Part shown: piece by piece, positions 43,651 through 55,349 of the stretch
How the letters are laid out: each line of letters opens with the position of its first letter
How positions within the stretch are numbered: the first letter of the stretch is position 1
Source: Heliocidaris tuberculata
Taxonomy: Eukaryota > Echinodermata > Echinoidea > Camarodonta > Echinometridae
NCBI GenBank assembly: GCA_025618425.1
Contig: CM046844.1
Location: forward strand, 19,316,324-19,380,323
Direction: 5' to 3'
DNA length: 64,000 bases
The notes under the pieces: generated by a model
Databases searched by the model: none
What the model saw: only the letters and a program-made list of their open reading frames with translations
What the model was told of the DNA's origin: nothing
Program-made: the position numbers and the translations under genes

Positions 43651-45080
43651 AATTAATCTTTGTATTTAATGAATCGCTCGCACGCAATCTCATTTTAATA
43701 TAGCCTTTTCTGTCTTGACTTTTAACATAAGGCCATAGATTTATATTATACGTCTATAATCCCTAAAATTTACATAAATCATGATATCAAATGAAATATT
43801 CTGATTTAGAAAAATAAAGATAGCATTTTATTTATTTATTTTATTTTATTTATTTTTATTTTTATTTTTTTACTTTTCTCGACATTCCCGTCAGATATCG
43901 CAGTGTTTGCTCATATAGAGCTTAATATCAGGGAACATGTTTGGACCATTCCTCCCCCAATCACATAAATATTAATAGAAATGTCACAGCAAATAACTTT
44001 AACAAAAATATAAACATCTCTCCTAGCTCCCCCTCCCAACTCTCTCCCTCTCCTCCATGGTGCAGTTAGGGTATGTTGATTCCTATCTGTTTTTGGACAT
44101 AAGTTTGTATTTGAAGGGACAATGTCAAGATTATGCCCTTTACGGCTTTACCAAAAGATGTACAGAAAAAGAAGAAAAAATAAAGGAAATAAAAAATACA
44201 AACATCTTGATAAAGACTATAATCTTCCCTCTCCGCCGATCGACATGTACCACAATATATACGCGTGCTTTATTTCGGGACTGAGCACTCTTCGTATTTA
44301 AACTCTTTGGCTGAACAGTATTCTCTTTTACTTACGTTCCCACAGTCACCTTTCTGTTGCTGCTTTTGCATTTATTTTAAGCTAAAATTGTGTTGAAGTA
44401 AGGAAAATGTATTTCTACAAAAGATGTTGAAGGTCATTCTGAGTCCTTCAACATTTGAACGTAATAAAAGAATACATTTGTCAGCGTCTCTCAAGTCGCA
44501 AACTTTTAACATCTGTGCACTTTAAGGGGCGTGTTATCGCGTCCTCCTTCAAATCTAGGTGTTGAGTTCTTTGTTAGGCCCTATACAGGATGGCCCAGAA
44601 GGAATGCAACACATGTGATCTGCAAATATCAACGGCATCATTAACGCAATATCATTAGTGTTTATTTCATTGGGTAGATAATTCTTTCCCGATTAAAGTG
44701 ACACCAATATAATCAATTTTGGGTAAGGCGTTTTTATCTTTGTCGGGCAATGTCTTTTTTTTTAATGATATTTTTGCAACCGTATTCATGCTTGAAGCAG
44801 CGAGAATTTTGCTTATGGCAGCTTTCCATACAAATTCCTTTTCATTCATGATTATGTCTACGTTTTCAAAGCGAGAGCAGTCACTTTGTCAACAAAGCTG
44901 ACCGCAATGAAAGCTGTCAGAGGCGAATTTATTTATAAAGATTGTAAACGTCCAGATTAGATAGAGTTAACGCCCTTCTGGCTTTAAAACACTCCATTTA
45001 CTGGACACCTCAGCCACATGCTTTCTTTCATAGGGCGCAGAATACTCTGTTTGTAAAGAAATTAATGTTAAAGACAACAA
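43651..45080. other. Intergenic; possible TE end near 44588
   Basis: T-rich run at 43829-43875. ACAGGATGGCCCAGAAGGAA at 44588 resembles the ACAGGGTGGCCC end at 5069. Short ORFs on both strands at 44667-44901 show no recognisable family. Confidence 0.4.
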
Positions 45081-45674
45081 TTTAAAGGGAAATCCGACCT
45101 TACTAGCAAGTTGCTTTGAAAGAAAGAGAAAAAATCAGAGAAGCAGATTGGTGAAAGTTTGAACGAAATCGGACAAGCAATAAGAAAGTTATGAATTTTT
45201 GAAAGTTGTAATCGCTATACATATGGGAATTTCAAATTGGCCGAATGGGTAATGTCCCTGTGATGTAGCTGTGGACAACTCCCCCATTCGCTCCAACACA
45301 CAAAATGACTAAAATGTCACTTTTTTCAAAATGTATTACTCAGTAGGATCTTTTTCTTTCATGAGGACCTATAACAATATGCTAATTCCAATATATTTTG
45401 AGTACTGCCCCGAGGGTAAAAGCGCCTCGAAGAAAACCGCAAATTAATGATATTTTTGTGTACGACAAATGGGAGAGTTGTCCACAAAAATGTCACAATC
45501 GAATCACCAAACTGCCAATTTGAGATTCGCATAGATGTAGTGATCTCATTTTTCAAACATCCATAACTTTCTTATTCCTTGTCCGATTTCTTTCAAACTT
45601 TCACCATCCTGTCTTTCTTATTTTTCTGCTTTCACACAAATCATCTCATTACCAAGGTTGGATTGCCCTTTAAA
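45081..45674. mobile_element. About 594-bp palindromic foldback element, copy 2
   Basis: The ends TTTAAAGGGAAATCCGACCT and GGTTGGATTGCCCTTTAAA are inverted. ACGAAATCGGACAAGCAATA with AGAAAGTTATGAA on the left mirrors CATAACTTTCTTATTCCTTG and TCCGATTTCTTTCAAACTTT on the right. It is the same family as 14366-14977. Confidence 0.85.
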
Positions 45675-45915
45675 CAATATATTAGCATGATTATAAAAAA
45701 CTTTGTTCTGCAAAAGTACCCATGCACTTCCATGTTTAACAGAAGCCATTTCCCGCGAGGATTGATTATACATTATGTTGGCCGAAATTGACACATATTG
45801 TGGTAAGCCGATATTTTTCTCTCTCCGATCAAACTTTGTAAACCCATTGCCTGCTGGAACCGGACGGTCCCTGTATTAAGCCTATTGGAATTTGAAAAAT
45901 TCAGTATTCAATAGG

Positions 45916-46332
45916 TTAACCCTTTCGAGACAATTGACCACATTTTGTGGTTTGGCTCAATAACTTTTTATTCAGAGCTCTAAAAAATATGCCAGATGCA
46001 CGAGTAGAAAAAGCAAATATTTTTCACACACTGTATCTATTTATGTTGCATTACCACATTGCGTTTGAGGCCAGGAATTTTTAAAAAGAGAATAAGCTTT
46101 AAAATCCTTAAATTGGCAACATATTGAGAGGTTCAAAATCATTGGGTTTTTTTATCGAAATTGGCAATTTTTTCAGCTTTCCGACAAAGTTCCTAACCAT
46201 TTATATTGTTTTCAAGACATTACATCTTATTAGAGCCATATAGCACTAAAAGAAAAATATTATTGTTGCCAATTTGAAGAACAAAATGTAATCAATTTAG
46301 CCCTTAACTAATTCCTGGCCTGAAAGGGTTAA
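45916..46332. mobile_element. 417-bp MITE flanked by TTAA, ends CCCTTTC (piggyBac-type)
   Basis: TTAA then CCCTTTCGAGAC on the left. CTGGCCTGAAAGGG then TTAA on the right. TTAA targets with CCC...GGG ends are typical of piggyBac-like elements. It is non-coding. A decayed inverted relative lies at 2366-3150. Confidence 0.7.
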
Positions 46333-46969
46333 ACGAACTGTCGATTTGAATACTATGTTGCACATAGGTTGCCAATCGCTACTTTGATTTATGTTACTTT
46401 TCAGCCAGTCAGCTTCAATTATGACCGAGAAATTTTAAGTACACTGACATACCAAACATTGATACAATTTAGGATAACATCTTAAAACAGTTCTACCTCG
46501 CTGCTGCAGAAAGGTATACCGGTAGAACTACATGTTGTTGCTGATTAATGTGACACAATTATTATGATCTTCAACTATTATAAAGTACTTTTAACAATAT
46601 CAAAATTAATCTGTTATGCTCTGTATACGCACTTTCAGAGGCGCTGAACTTTCAGAATTCGGCGACAAAACTCGTTAATCGGAAGCACTCATTAAATATA
46701 TTACACTGAGGATAATCCTGACTTTGTTTTAAATTTCATGTGGTGGCAACTGCCCCTGCTCGTATGATCAACGCCCCTTTACTGATCAATTGTAAAGATA
46801 AATTCAATGCACAATCTATTATCATGTGTACTATCATGGTAAATGTCATGCACACTTACAATCACTTTTACTCTTTTCAGTTTATTAGTTTGCCATGCAC
46901 TCCAAACGCTGATTATTTTCACATCTATGTATTTCCCACTCTAAATCTCTCTCGCTTGTCCTATTTCCC

Positions 46970-46970
<1 letters not shown>
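46333..46970. other. Intergenic, nothing recognised
   Basis: AT-rich, no supported exon or repeat structure. Confidence 0.5.
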
Positions 46971-47020
<50 letters not shown>

Positions 47021-47074
47021 CTTCTCTATCTCTTACACACCCTCAGTTATTAAATTGGTCCAACCCTCCCCCTC

Positions 47075-47115
<41 letters not shown>

Positions 47116-47155
47116 GACTGGGATTTCCATGCCCCTCATCCCCCCTCTACCTCCC

Positions 47156-47223
<68 letters not shown>

Positions 47224-47325
47224 TAACAGGGATTTTCATGTCCGCATTCTCTCTCTCTCTCTCTCTTTATGTTTACATGTACGTGCATGTCTATTCTCTC
47301 TCTCTATCTCTCTCTCTCTCCGAAG
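46971..47325. repeat. Long interrupted (CT)n/(CA)n microsatellites
   Basis: Four CT runs and a (CA)n run. The 261-aa and 106-aa ORFs here are Ser/Leu translations of the repeat. Confidence 0.95.
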
Positions 47326-48670
47326 GTTTGATATATCTATCTCGAGACCACACATTCAACTTAGAAATACTTATATCCCCATACAACTATTTTTATTCGC
47401 AATATGTCAAAGGCCAGATTTTTTTCACAACCATTTACATAAATCGTGAGACAGCATGCAAACAATCCCAGAAAACTGAACAACCAGTGAGCCAAAGACA
47501 TTCAGAAAGTTATTATGATACCTAAGCATTACGTCATATTTGCTCAGCTTAGTTGGAATTTGTATCTTTACAAAAGAGAGAAAAGAAAGGGGTCCCTTAT
47601 TGTTCCCAAAGACGCATTACTAAGTATTAACCCTAACACTGTTGTAGTTTGGTGGGCGTTTTCGGCTTCTGCGATTTTCGCTGCCGACGCATTTGTCATA
47701 GTGTGGAAGCAATCCCCCCCCCCCCCCCCCCCCAACCTACATGTATGCTGCTCCAAAGTCCATGTCCGCCAGCACGCACTCACACGGTGGCAAAGAGGGG
47801 CTAAGTCTTGGCATAATAGATCAGAACAATTGGCTCAGTGGGGGTGACGAGTCTCGAAATGAAAAGAAAATCAATGAGTATGACAAGCAGCTCAAAAACA
47901 ACGTGCATTTTGGAGTCTAATCTCTACATGCAGGCATTTACGTGAGGGAATCCGAACGACGAAGGACTTCAGGAATTAGTTGCCTCGCTTGAAAAGAACA
48001 AGTTGCTGAAAATTTGTGAAACTTTGCAATGTTCTTTGAAAAGTTGTGGAGATAATATACCTCTTGGATTATATTTAGTTAAATCGAGGAACAACTATCA
48101 CTATCGGTAAGCATAATTAATTGTCATACTGTGCTGTCTGCAATGACGGAGAGTTAAAAGAAATTATCTTCAGTGCCATTATTGACCTTGATTTGTCCCG
48201 TGTTGGTGAACAATTGGCATTTGTCCAAACTGAACATTTTATCGACCACATTTTCGATTTTATAAACGATTTTTTTTTCTTGCTGAGATATTTGTCTGTC
48301 GTTGTTCACAGGAGATTGTGCATGTTGTACATGATACCATAAACGCATGGCAATTTAATCGACCGATCCATTTCTGTCATCTGCGAAAAAGGTGTTTACA
48401 GGTGATTCGAGCTGCAATTACATGAAACTGAACTTAATACTGAACAAACGGAATGCAACTAGCAGACTAATAGAACGGAATATATTGAGAGACAGTATAA
48501 TAGTATGACATTATTGAATGGATACCGATGTTCTGCAAATGAGCCTCAAATTTGTGGTTGCTCATGGTGGACATAATTGTGACTACAGCTTGTGATACAA
48601 CCTATATTACTTTGGGATTTCAAAGAACAATTTTTATTTGATTACTGATCTATTTTCAACTTTACGGACC
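47326..48670. other. Upstream of the 539-aa anchored protein; no other gene seen
   Basis: Poly-C at 47713-47732. The last few hundred bases probably include the 5' UTR or a promoter of the gene at 48671, but no TATA or clear acceptor can be assigned. Confidence 0.35.
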
Positions 48671-50290
48671 ATGGATCTTATAATTCTAGCCATAGTGGGT
48701 GTGTCTTCCACAATCACTCTCATTGTCGCGTTTGTTCTTTGCGCCAAGAGGCAGTCGTTCACAATTGCGCATGACTATGACCCTAATTTTGTCTCACCAT
48801 CTGTCAAGGCGAAGAATGCATACCGTGTCCGCCATGTTCACCAACCAGTCACGAGCTTGACAATCGAAAATGGACATTCTAAAATCCGAGATGATTTAGC
48901 CGACAAAGGTGACTACGGCGAGAAAAAGAGTGCCCCGGAAGTAATCGCGAATAACAATGTGAGAGTGGACGTTGTTGAAGAGACTCCAGAAGCTCGACTG
49001 CAGCGGAAAGATGGGACTGCCTCAGCAAGTAGCCCTTTGCATTCGGCTATAGACAGGCTGAAGCCAGCCACTGGGAATAAGGTTCATCGCGAGTCGAGTA
49101 AACGGAAAGCACCAACTGTACCAGGTGGATCGACTCCTGCTGAATCGATTCCTAGCAGTGCGAGTTCTCCTGCCAAACAAAAGTCAGTGACCTCATCCAC
49201 CGTGTCCGCGACCACACCAACTCAGTCAAGTACAACTCCACCAAAGGTAGCAACATCTCAGGGGCAGAAGGTGGCCACAAGTAATCCACAAAGAGAGTCG
49301 AAGAAGACAGCACCTACACCCAAAAAATCACCCACAAAAGCGGCTGCTTCATTATTAAATAAGGACGCACCCATTAAAACATCACCAAAGGCTCCGTCAG
49401 TAAGAGATACTCCTCCTCATCCCGGCACCAGTTCCTTACCAAGAGCAACAAAAACAACGCCTTCCCCAGAGAGAGTGCACTATGCCAAGAAGTCCTCGAC
49501 ACTTCCTGTGCGCAGTAGCAGTAAGAGACAGGCCCCTGCCGCTCCAGGACAGGAGCATCCAGTCAACTTAATAGTACCCAAAACAGAAAATACAGGGCCT
49601 TCCAATGAGGGAACGGCCAAAAGTGAAAATGTAGATTCCAAATCGACAGTCGCTCCTGGACAAAATCCTAAAGACGATGTTACGGCAGGAAGTGTCGTGA
49701 GTGATGTTCCTGAGAAACCTAATCGAAGCTCTCGCCATGTTCTCGATCGTCTCCCAAGCCTACCCAAAGAAAATTCATTTGATTCTGGGTTAGATGTCAA
49801 GCAATCTGACATTGCTTCCATCTCAACTGGGTCAGATAGCATTGATGGTCCTGATGAAGTTAATGGTAAAGATTCACTAGAGGAAGACCCATACTCTCTT
49901 ATCAGGAATGGAAAGTTGAGCGAGGATAGCGCAGAACATAATAAAGCTGTTGATAAAGATTCTGTCACACCACACAAAGGTGACCAAAATAGGGAGGAAA
50001 CTCCTGTGCCGAAAGACGATGGGATTGTCGTGGAACTAAGTACACCTGATGTCACGACTGATGGTAGACCAAAGGAGGAGGCTGTTAAGGCTGAACCACC
50101 TTATGCCAAGGTTATCAAAAGAAACAAGAGGAATCGCGCAAACGTACGTGTTCATTTTAACTTGGAAAATCCAGAGGAAATAAAAGCGAAGAAGCCTCCA
50201 ACACCAGGACCTTTGGTTTCCATGAATAGTGAGAGTAAAGACGAAGTGCACTTTGATGATATCATACCCGAAGGCACAAGTTACGATTAA
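48671..50290 (+). CDS. N-terminally anchored membrane protein with long disordered cytoplasmic tail, 539 aa; unrecognised family
   Basis: I chose the ATG at 48671 because its context (GGACCATGG) is ideal; the open frame upstream has no other ATG. Residues 2-24 are a hydrophobic helix (LIILAIVGVSSTITLIVAFV) followed by C24-A-K-R, suggesting N-out/C-in orientation and possible palmitoylation of Cys24. The remaining ~510 residues are Ser/Thr/Pro/Lys-rich and look disordered. They carry two KRAP-like motifs (KRKAPTVPG 144-152, KRQAPAAPG 285-293; in COBL such motifs bind syndapin SH3 domains). Tyr motifs are DPYSLI (406-411) and PPYAKV (476-481). RVHF (493-496) fits the RVxF PP1-docking consensus. 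The shape resembles transmembrane adaptor proteins, but I see no clear homologue. It is intronless as visible. Confidence 0.8.
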   Translation: MDLIILAIVGVSSTITLIVAFVLCAKRQSFTIAHDYDPNFVSPSVKAKNAYRVRHVHQPVTSLTIENGHSKIRDDLADKGDYGEKKSAPEVIANNNVRVDVVEETPEARLQRKDGTASASSPLHSAIDRLKPATGNKVHRESSKRKAPTVPGGSTPAESIPSSASSPAKQKSVTSSTVSATTPTQSSTTPPKVATSQGQKVATSNPQRESKKTAPTPKKSPTKAAASLLNKDAPIKTSPKAPSVRDTPPHPGTSSLPRATKTTPSPERVHYAKKSSTLPVRSSSKRQAPAAPGQEHPVNLIVPKTENTGPSNEGTAKSENVDSKSTVAPGQNPKDDVTAGSVVSDVPEKPNRSSRHVLDRLPSLPKENSFDSGLDVKQSDIASISTGSDSIDGPDEVNGKDSLEEDPYSLIRNGKLSEDSAEHNKAVDKDSVTPHKGDQNREETPVPKDDGIVVELSTPDVTTDGRPKEEAVKAEPPYAKVIKRNKRNRANVRVHFNLENPEEIKAKKPPTPGPLVSMNSESKDEVHFDDIIPEGTSYD

Positions 50291-50637
50291 CCTTGACAGT
50301 CCATCAGTCGTATCCGCCTTATACATTCATATATTTTGGTTATTGTATTCCATCACTATGAAAGCTCTTAAATGTGTAAATGTGCTTGCAAGAAGATAAT
50401 TATATTCATCTCAAAGTCAAGATGATCATTACTCAAAGTTTTCAAGAGATATATCGTATATTTGAGTATACATTTTATTCTCGACCTGTTTGACTCAAAA
50501 TTTGTATTTTAAAATGTACAGTATAAATGTCTATGTACTTGAATTATATATTTTGTTTTATTTCACTTGATCTGTGAGCCCATGTCAGGCCATGGTGTCA
50601 CTATATTATAAGAGAAAATAATATATTTTTTGGTTAC
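50291..50637. other. Presumed 3' UTR and flank of the 539-aa gene
   Basis: AT-rich. No canonical AATAAA was located. No other feature. Confidence 0.4.
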
Positions 50638-50645
50638 TATCGAAT

Positions 50646-51257
50646 CAGTGGCGGCACCAGGATTTTTAAAGTGGGGGGCAAATGGGGGGCAAAAGAAAAT
50701 ATTGGGGGGGCAAGGGCAGACAAAAAAAAATTTGACATTTTTTGTAGTGAAAATGTACAGAATATTCGGCTATAAACCTACCCAGATATGAGGATATTTT
50801 GAGCATCTAGCTGAACTGCCCGATTATAAAGAGGTGTTAGTTATATACTGCGAGCGAGCGAAGCGAGCGAGCGAAAATTTTGACATTTTTCGTAGTAAAA
50901 ATGTACAGAAATTACATATTACATATTTGACACTATTATAGTGGAAATGTACAGAAATTATTCGGCTATAAAACTACCCAAATATGAGGATATTTACATG
51001 AGCTAAGCGAACAAATTTGCCCCATGCCCCCCCCCCCCCCACCTTGATGCCGCCACTGCTTTCCAAGTTTCCGTTTTCTTTCTTTTTCCTTCTTTTCTCC
51101 ATTCCTTTTTCACTTTTTTCTTTCCTTTTCTTTTCTTTTTCATTTTCCACCCTTTTATTTTTTTTCTCTCCGAAAATTATTGGGGGGGGGCAACTGGGGG
51201 GGCAAAGCTTCTGACTGGGGAGGCAAATGCCCCCCCCCCCCCTTGGTGCCGCCACTG
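50646..51257. mobile_element. hAT-like element with perfect 8-bp duplication TATCGAAT
   Basis: CAGTGGCGGCACCAGG to CTTGGTGCCGCCACTG, flanked by TATCGAAT at 50638-50645 and 51258-51265. The interior has G- and C-tracts, GCGAGCGAGCGAAGCGAGCG (about 50850), duplicated AAAATGTACAGAA blocks and a T-rich centre. Peptides encoded here are low complexity. Confidence 0.9.
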
Positions 51258-51265
51258 TATCGAAT

Positions 51266-52370
51266 ACCATCATGGCCAGTGCTGTATCCAGCATATACAA
51301 GAGATGCATTATGGGTCAGTATCCCCTTGCTAATGTGTTTTAATCTTACTTTTATCGCTGCGTTGAAACATATTTAATGTAACTCTATATAAATTTTGTA
51401 CCATTTTGGATGTTCACCTCTGATACGCAACCATTTTGTTTTTTTACGGTACTGGTTTTCTTTTTTAATTCAATTTAAATAGATTGTCATTGTATTCAGT
51501 ATATAATTCGGCTTGAGGGTACGAAGGCGGATCTTTATGTTTGTCTATGACGCCAGAAACTGGGTTATTATAAAGGAGAAAAGGCTATCAAAATTTCATT
51601 GATATCTAATCATGCTTTTCAGCTGAAATGGGTAGCAAAGAAGAAATATGGGTATTACACTTTGTAAACAAGATTGTAGGTGATACAGAACAATAGAAGG
51701 AGGTCATTTGGGTAGTTCGTGACAAGCTTCTGCAATGTGGCACGGCTTATTTTTAGGTGCGTTTGTTTGTTTTCTAGCCAAATAGTTTTAGATATCCAAA
51801 ATGAAGGAGATAAGCTAGAGTTTAAAAATTGGAAATTCAAATTTATCACTGATTGAAAATGATTAAGGAAATCTTCATCATTTCACAAAGAAAGATACAT
51901 GTACATTCCAGTACAATACAACAAGATGATAACTTTATCTCCCCCCCCCCCCGAAAAAAAGACAAACAAACAAACAAACAAAACAAAACAAAACAAAAAA
52001 CGGACCACTCTTTATTACTTGTATAGGCTCTATGTATTACAGGTTGCGTGACAACCTACATGACACAGGCCTATAATACCGTCTGTTGAGAGCTAGAAGG
52101 GAATTATTCCTGTGTTAAATTAAATGAGTTAACGCCCTACTGGTTCCAAACACACGATATTTTCTGTGAGGTAGCCAAGTTCACATCATGATATAAAAAT
52201 TTCATTTCTAAAACAGAATAGCAATGAAGACAGAAATACACTTGCTTGAAAATTAATCTAGGTATATGACATTTAAAAGGCCCTTGCAACCAAACGCAAC
52301 CCAAATGCAAGTTTATTGCTGTTGATGTGCAGGGATGCATACAACTTATATTCTGTTACTACTACTACTA
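51266..52370. other. Intergenic; poly-C and (ACAAA)n at 51941-52000
   Basis: No gene seen. 52082-52145 (CTGTTGAGAGCTAGAAGGG, then GAGTTAACGCCCTACTGG) is related to the MITE at 56248-56372. Confidence 0.5.
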
Positions 52371-52445
52371 ATAATAATAATAGCTGTTTCTTATATAGCG
52401 CCTTACCAGTTACTGACCAAAGCGCTTACAGCGCTTTGGTCTAGA
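52371..52445 (-). mobile_element. Short LINE/SINE 3' tail, (TAA)n plus TATATAGCGCC
   Basis: (TAATAA)n followed by TATATAGCGCCTTACCAGTT and AGCGCTTACAGCGCTTTGGT is the usual reversed 3' end of CR1/L2-like retroposons in marine animals. A relative is near 30640-30700. No coding part remains. Confidence 0.5.
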
Positions 52446-53409
52446 CATCTAGATATGTTTCTTAGATTTTTAAATGTTTTTTGAATTTTCTTCCCAATTT
52501 CCTAAGCTCCACCCCCCCCCCCAAAAAAAAGCTCCAGATCTGATTCTTGCCAGGACATCATCTGTCAATCATCAGTCGGCTACACTAACATTCTACAATA
52601 GACATGATAGACAGTGGAATGTATAAACTTCCCCCAGCTCAGCACATGCTCACAATAGAATTGCATGTTTTCAAATAATACCTCCTCCTTGCCATTCTTT
52701 TCCTGGTGATGCTACAGCATGTCTGACATAGCAACTCTTATGTAGGCATTGTAAGGTCTATTAGAACAGATGGTCATAGTCTGGCAAAGCTATATACCAC
52801 TGTCTCTTTTTAGCTCACTAATGATTGAAAGATGATGTCATTGCAGAAATTAGATCTGGAGCATTTTTTTTTTTTTTTTTTTTTTTAGGGTGAAGCTTAG
52901 CATGTTTGAGAAAATTATTTTAAAAATATTTTAAAAATATATGAAACATATATAGACGTTTGAATAACAAAATACAAGTTGTATGCATCCCCGTATATCA
53001 ACAGGAATCACCTTGCATTTTGGTCGCAGGGAACCTTTAAACATACACAGTGTCTAGTTTTCCTCGTTAGAGACTATTTTCAGTACATGTGGTATATAAT
53101 GTCAGCTAGGACTATACTACATGCATTTTGCAATCGTCAGAAGAAACATTTGGCTATGGTTCGGTAAAGTAATATTCGAAGAAGGATATGTATCGTGAAT
53201 TCCAAAAGTTTCACTTCCAGTACTACTTTTATGGGAGACAAAATGAGCACTTGTCTACAAATACACTCGTGATGTTCATATGTCTCAAATAAATGTTTTC
53301 CAATGCATTTTAACAATAACATTTTTTTAATTGTTTTAGGCCTACGCACATCACTACTGCACATTCTCAAATATGTACTTTTAATAAGGTGTATTGCGTG
53401 AAGAGTGTA
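52446..53409. other. Intergenic, nothing recognised
   Basis: A poly-T run of 22 bp lies at 52865-52887. Small ORFs are unsupported. Confidence 0.5.
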
Positions 53410-53553
53410 CCAGGGAGGCGTTTCATCAAGTGTCTTGTCAGTGATTTTGAATGACAAATTTGCTCTCAGTCAATCAGATGCAATGATTTCAGTAGCTTAT
53501 AACAGTTGTCAGTAAAAATCACTGACAAAACACTTGATGAAACGCTCCCCTGG
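53410..53553. mobile_element. 144-bp MITE, TA-flanked, ends CCAGGGAGGCGTTTCATCAA
   Basis: CCAGGGAGGCGTTTCATCAA with GTGTCTTGTCAGTGATTTT is mirrored by AAAATCACTGACAAAACACT and TGATGAAACGCTCCCCTGG. TA lies on both sides, a Tc1/mariner-like signature. The arms cover about 39 bp. Confidence 0.85.
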
Positions 53554-53765
53554 TATTCTTGCTATGACAATAACAGATGGTAAAGAACATAACACTTTTG
53601 TAATCAGACTTTATGATAGGCCCACACAAACGTAATAGGAGTGGGATATGCGTTTGATTGATCATGTAAATAGTGCTGTTTGCCCAAACTTTTGAAAAAT
53701 ACAGTGGGTGTCTAGACTAAGATCTGTAATTCTCTCTTTCAAAGAGGCACAACCCCTTTCCCGCC

Positions 53766-53832
53766 CACTCTCTCTCTCTCTCTCTCCCTCCTTCTCTCTC
53801 TCTCTATCTCTCTCTCTCTCTCTCTCCCTCCC

Positions 53833-53874
<42 letters not shown>

Positions 53875-53892
53875 TCTCTCTATCTATCTATC
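53766..53892. repeat. (CT)n microsatellite
   Basis: Nearly pure CT with CCCT interruptions. The 98-aa Ser/Leu ORF across it is an artefact. Confidence 0.95.
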
Positions 53893-55349
53893 TTGTTCTC
53901 TCTCTTTCTTTCTGTCCCCTGCACATGTCTCTATATTTCTGCCTATTTCTCTGTGTCGACTGGTCCGTTTTCATTTACATCATTTTGTCACTGCAATATT
54001 CTGAATTGACATGTTCAGACTCGTTAGCAAATTGTTTCATTACGTTTACCTTTCATGAGGTGATTGTATCTTACCAATATCCGTGACTACATATCTTAAT
54101 TATGCATTATTTATCGAGATGATGGCATAAATGACAAATGATCGGTCAATGTTCGAAGGTTATCCTATAATTTAAAGATCGAACTCGAAATGAGATTCTT
54201 GGGAGGTTATAAAAATGCCAAACTTTTGACCGTTGGTATTAATGACAGTAAAGATCGTGCTAATAAGTTTGATTCAGTGGTGTGTCCAACATAGGGCATA
54301 GCCGGCGGACCCCTCCCCCTACTTCCCCGTCACTTTGCAGGTTAGAAAAGATATATAATTATTTTTTGAAGCAGTATGTGATGTATGCATGAAATTACAG
54401 GACAATGGCTTTAGGTAGCAGGGATAATCATTTGGAAATTTGGTACTAAGTGCAAAACAAAATAATGCAGAGTGATTATTATTCATCCAAGTTATCATTT
54501 CGGCAGCAGGTGGGTGTGTTGCCGGCTTCTTCTTGGTGACCTTCTTGGTGACTCCCCCGACCCGTTAAAAGCATTTGCACATTTCGCCAGGATATGGCAC
54601 TGCAAAGGATGGGGCGAGTTTTTCCAACACTACTTTTTCCCAGAAATATGATGGGCCAGAATTTTCCTCCTGGACTTTGATCATTTTAGTTGGGTTTTTT
54701 TTTTTTCTTCTTCTTCCAGTTTTTGTCTGAATAGGAGGCACTAGACTGGGAGGCACATTCACCACCCCCCCCCCCCCCTCCAATCCGATCCGTCTATGTA
54801 TGTAACTGATGTTTTAATAAGTGTTATTTCTTCAAACTTTATATTTGCAGTCGTGTAAACTGTAAATATTTTGCTCATGTTTCAACACATAGAGAGATAT
54901 TTGATTTTTATTATAGATGTCAGATGTCAGCATTATTCTGCCCACTGATTTTTACTGGCCCACTTGTGTAACGAATTCAGCTCATCTAATGATTTTAACG
55001 TATAAAAATCATAGTTAATTTTGTAGATTCATTAGCAGTAATTACGCACGGCTTATTCATTTATTGCAAGAAAATTAAAGTTGTCATGATTATTATGTCT
55101 AGTGCTGAAAGTATAAGATAATCTTTTCAGATGGGATGAAGACAGCAGTACTTGTATCTGCCGTTCTAATTTATAAAGACAAATTGTTTTGGTCATTTTT
55201 TAATTATTTATTTTTCGTCATCCCTTACACTTCTATGGCTAAATATACCCTTACATTTCTTTTATTCTGAGGAATATTTACGTATGAAAAAAAATCAAAG
55301 CATATTGCTGTTCATTGAACTGGGTTGTTTTCGACCGCGTGTTCTGTAA
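53893..55349. other. Intergenic; degenerate poly-C element remnant at 54275-54790
   Basis: CAGTGGTGTGTCCAACATAG (54275) and the poly-C at 54764 suggest an old hAT-like copy without a clear target duplication. Otherwise nothing is recognised. Confidence 0.4.

Noticed and set aside
46740..47525. 261-codon ORF rich in Ser and Leu
   Set aside because: Most of it is translated CT and CA microsatellite. The flanking parts show no domain and no splice support.
48638..48670. Upstream extension of the 539-aa protein to a TTG
   Set aside because: The ATG at 48671 has an ideal context and directly precedes the membrane helix.
49480..50055. 191-codon minus-strand ORF
   Set aside because: It is antisense to the 539-aa coding sequence and shows no independent domain or start context.
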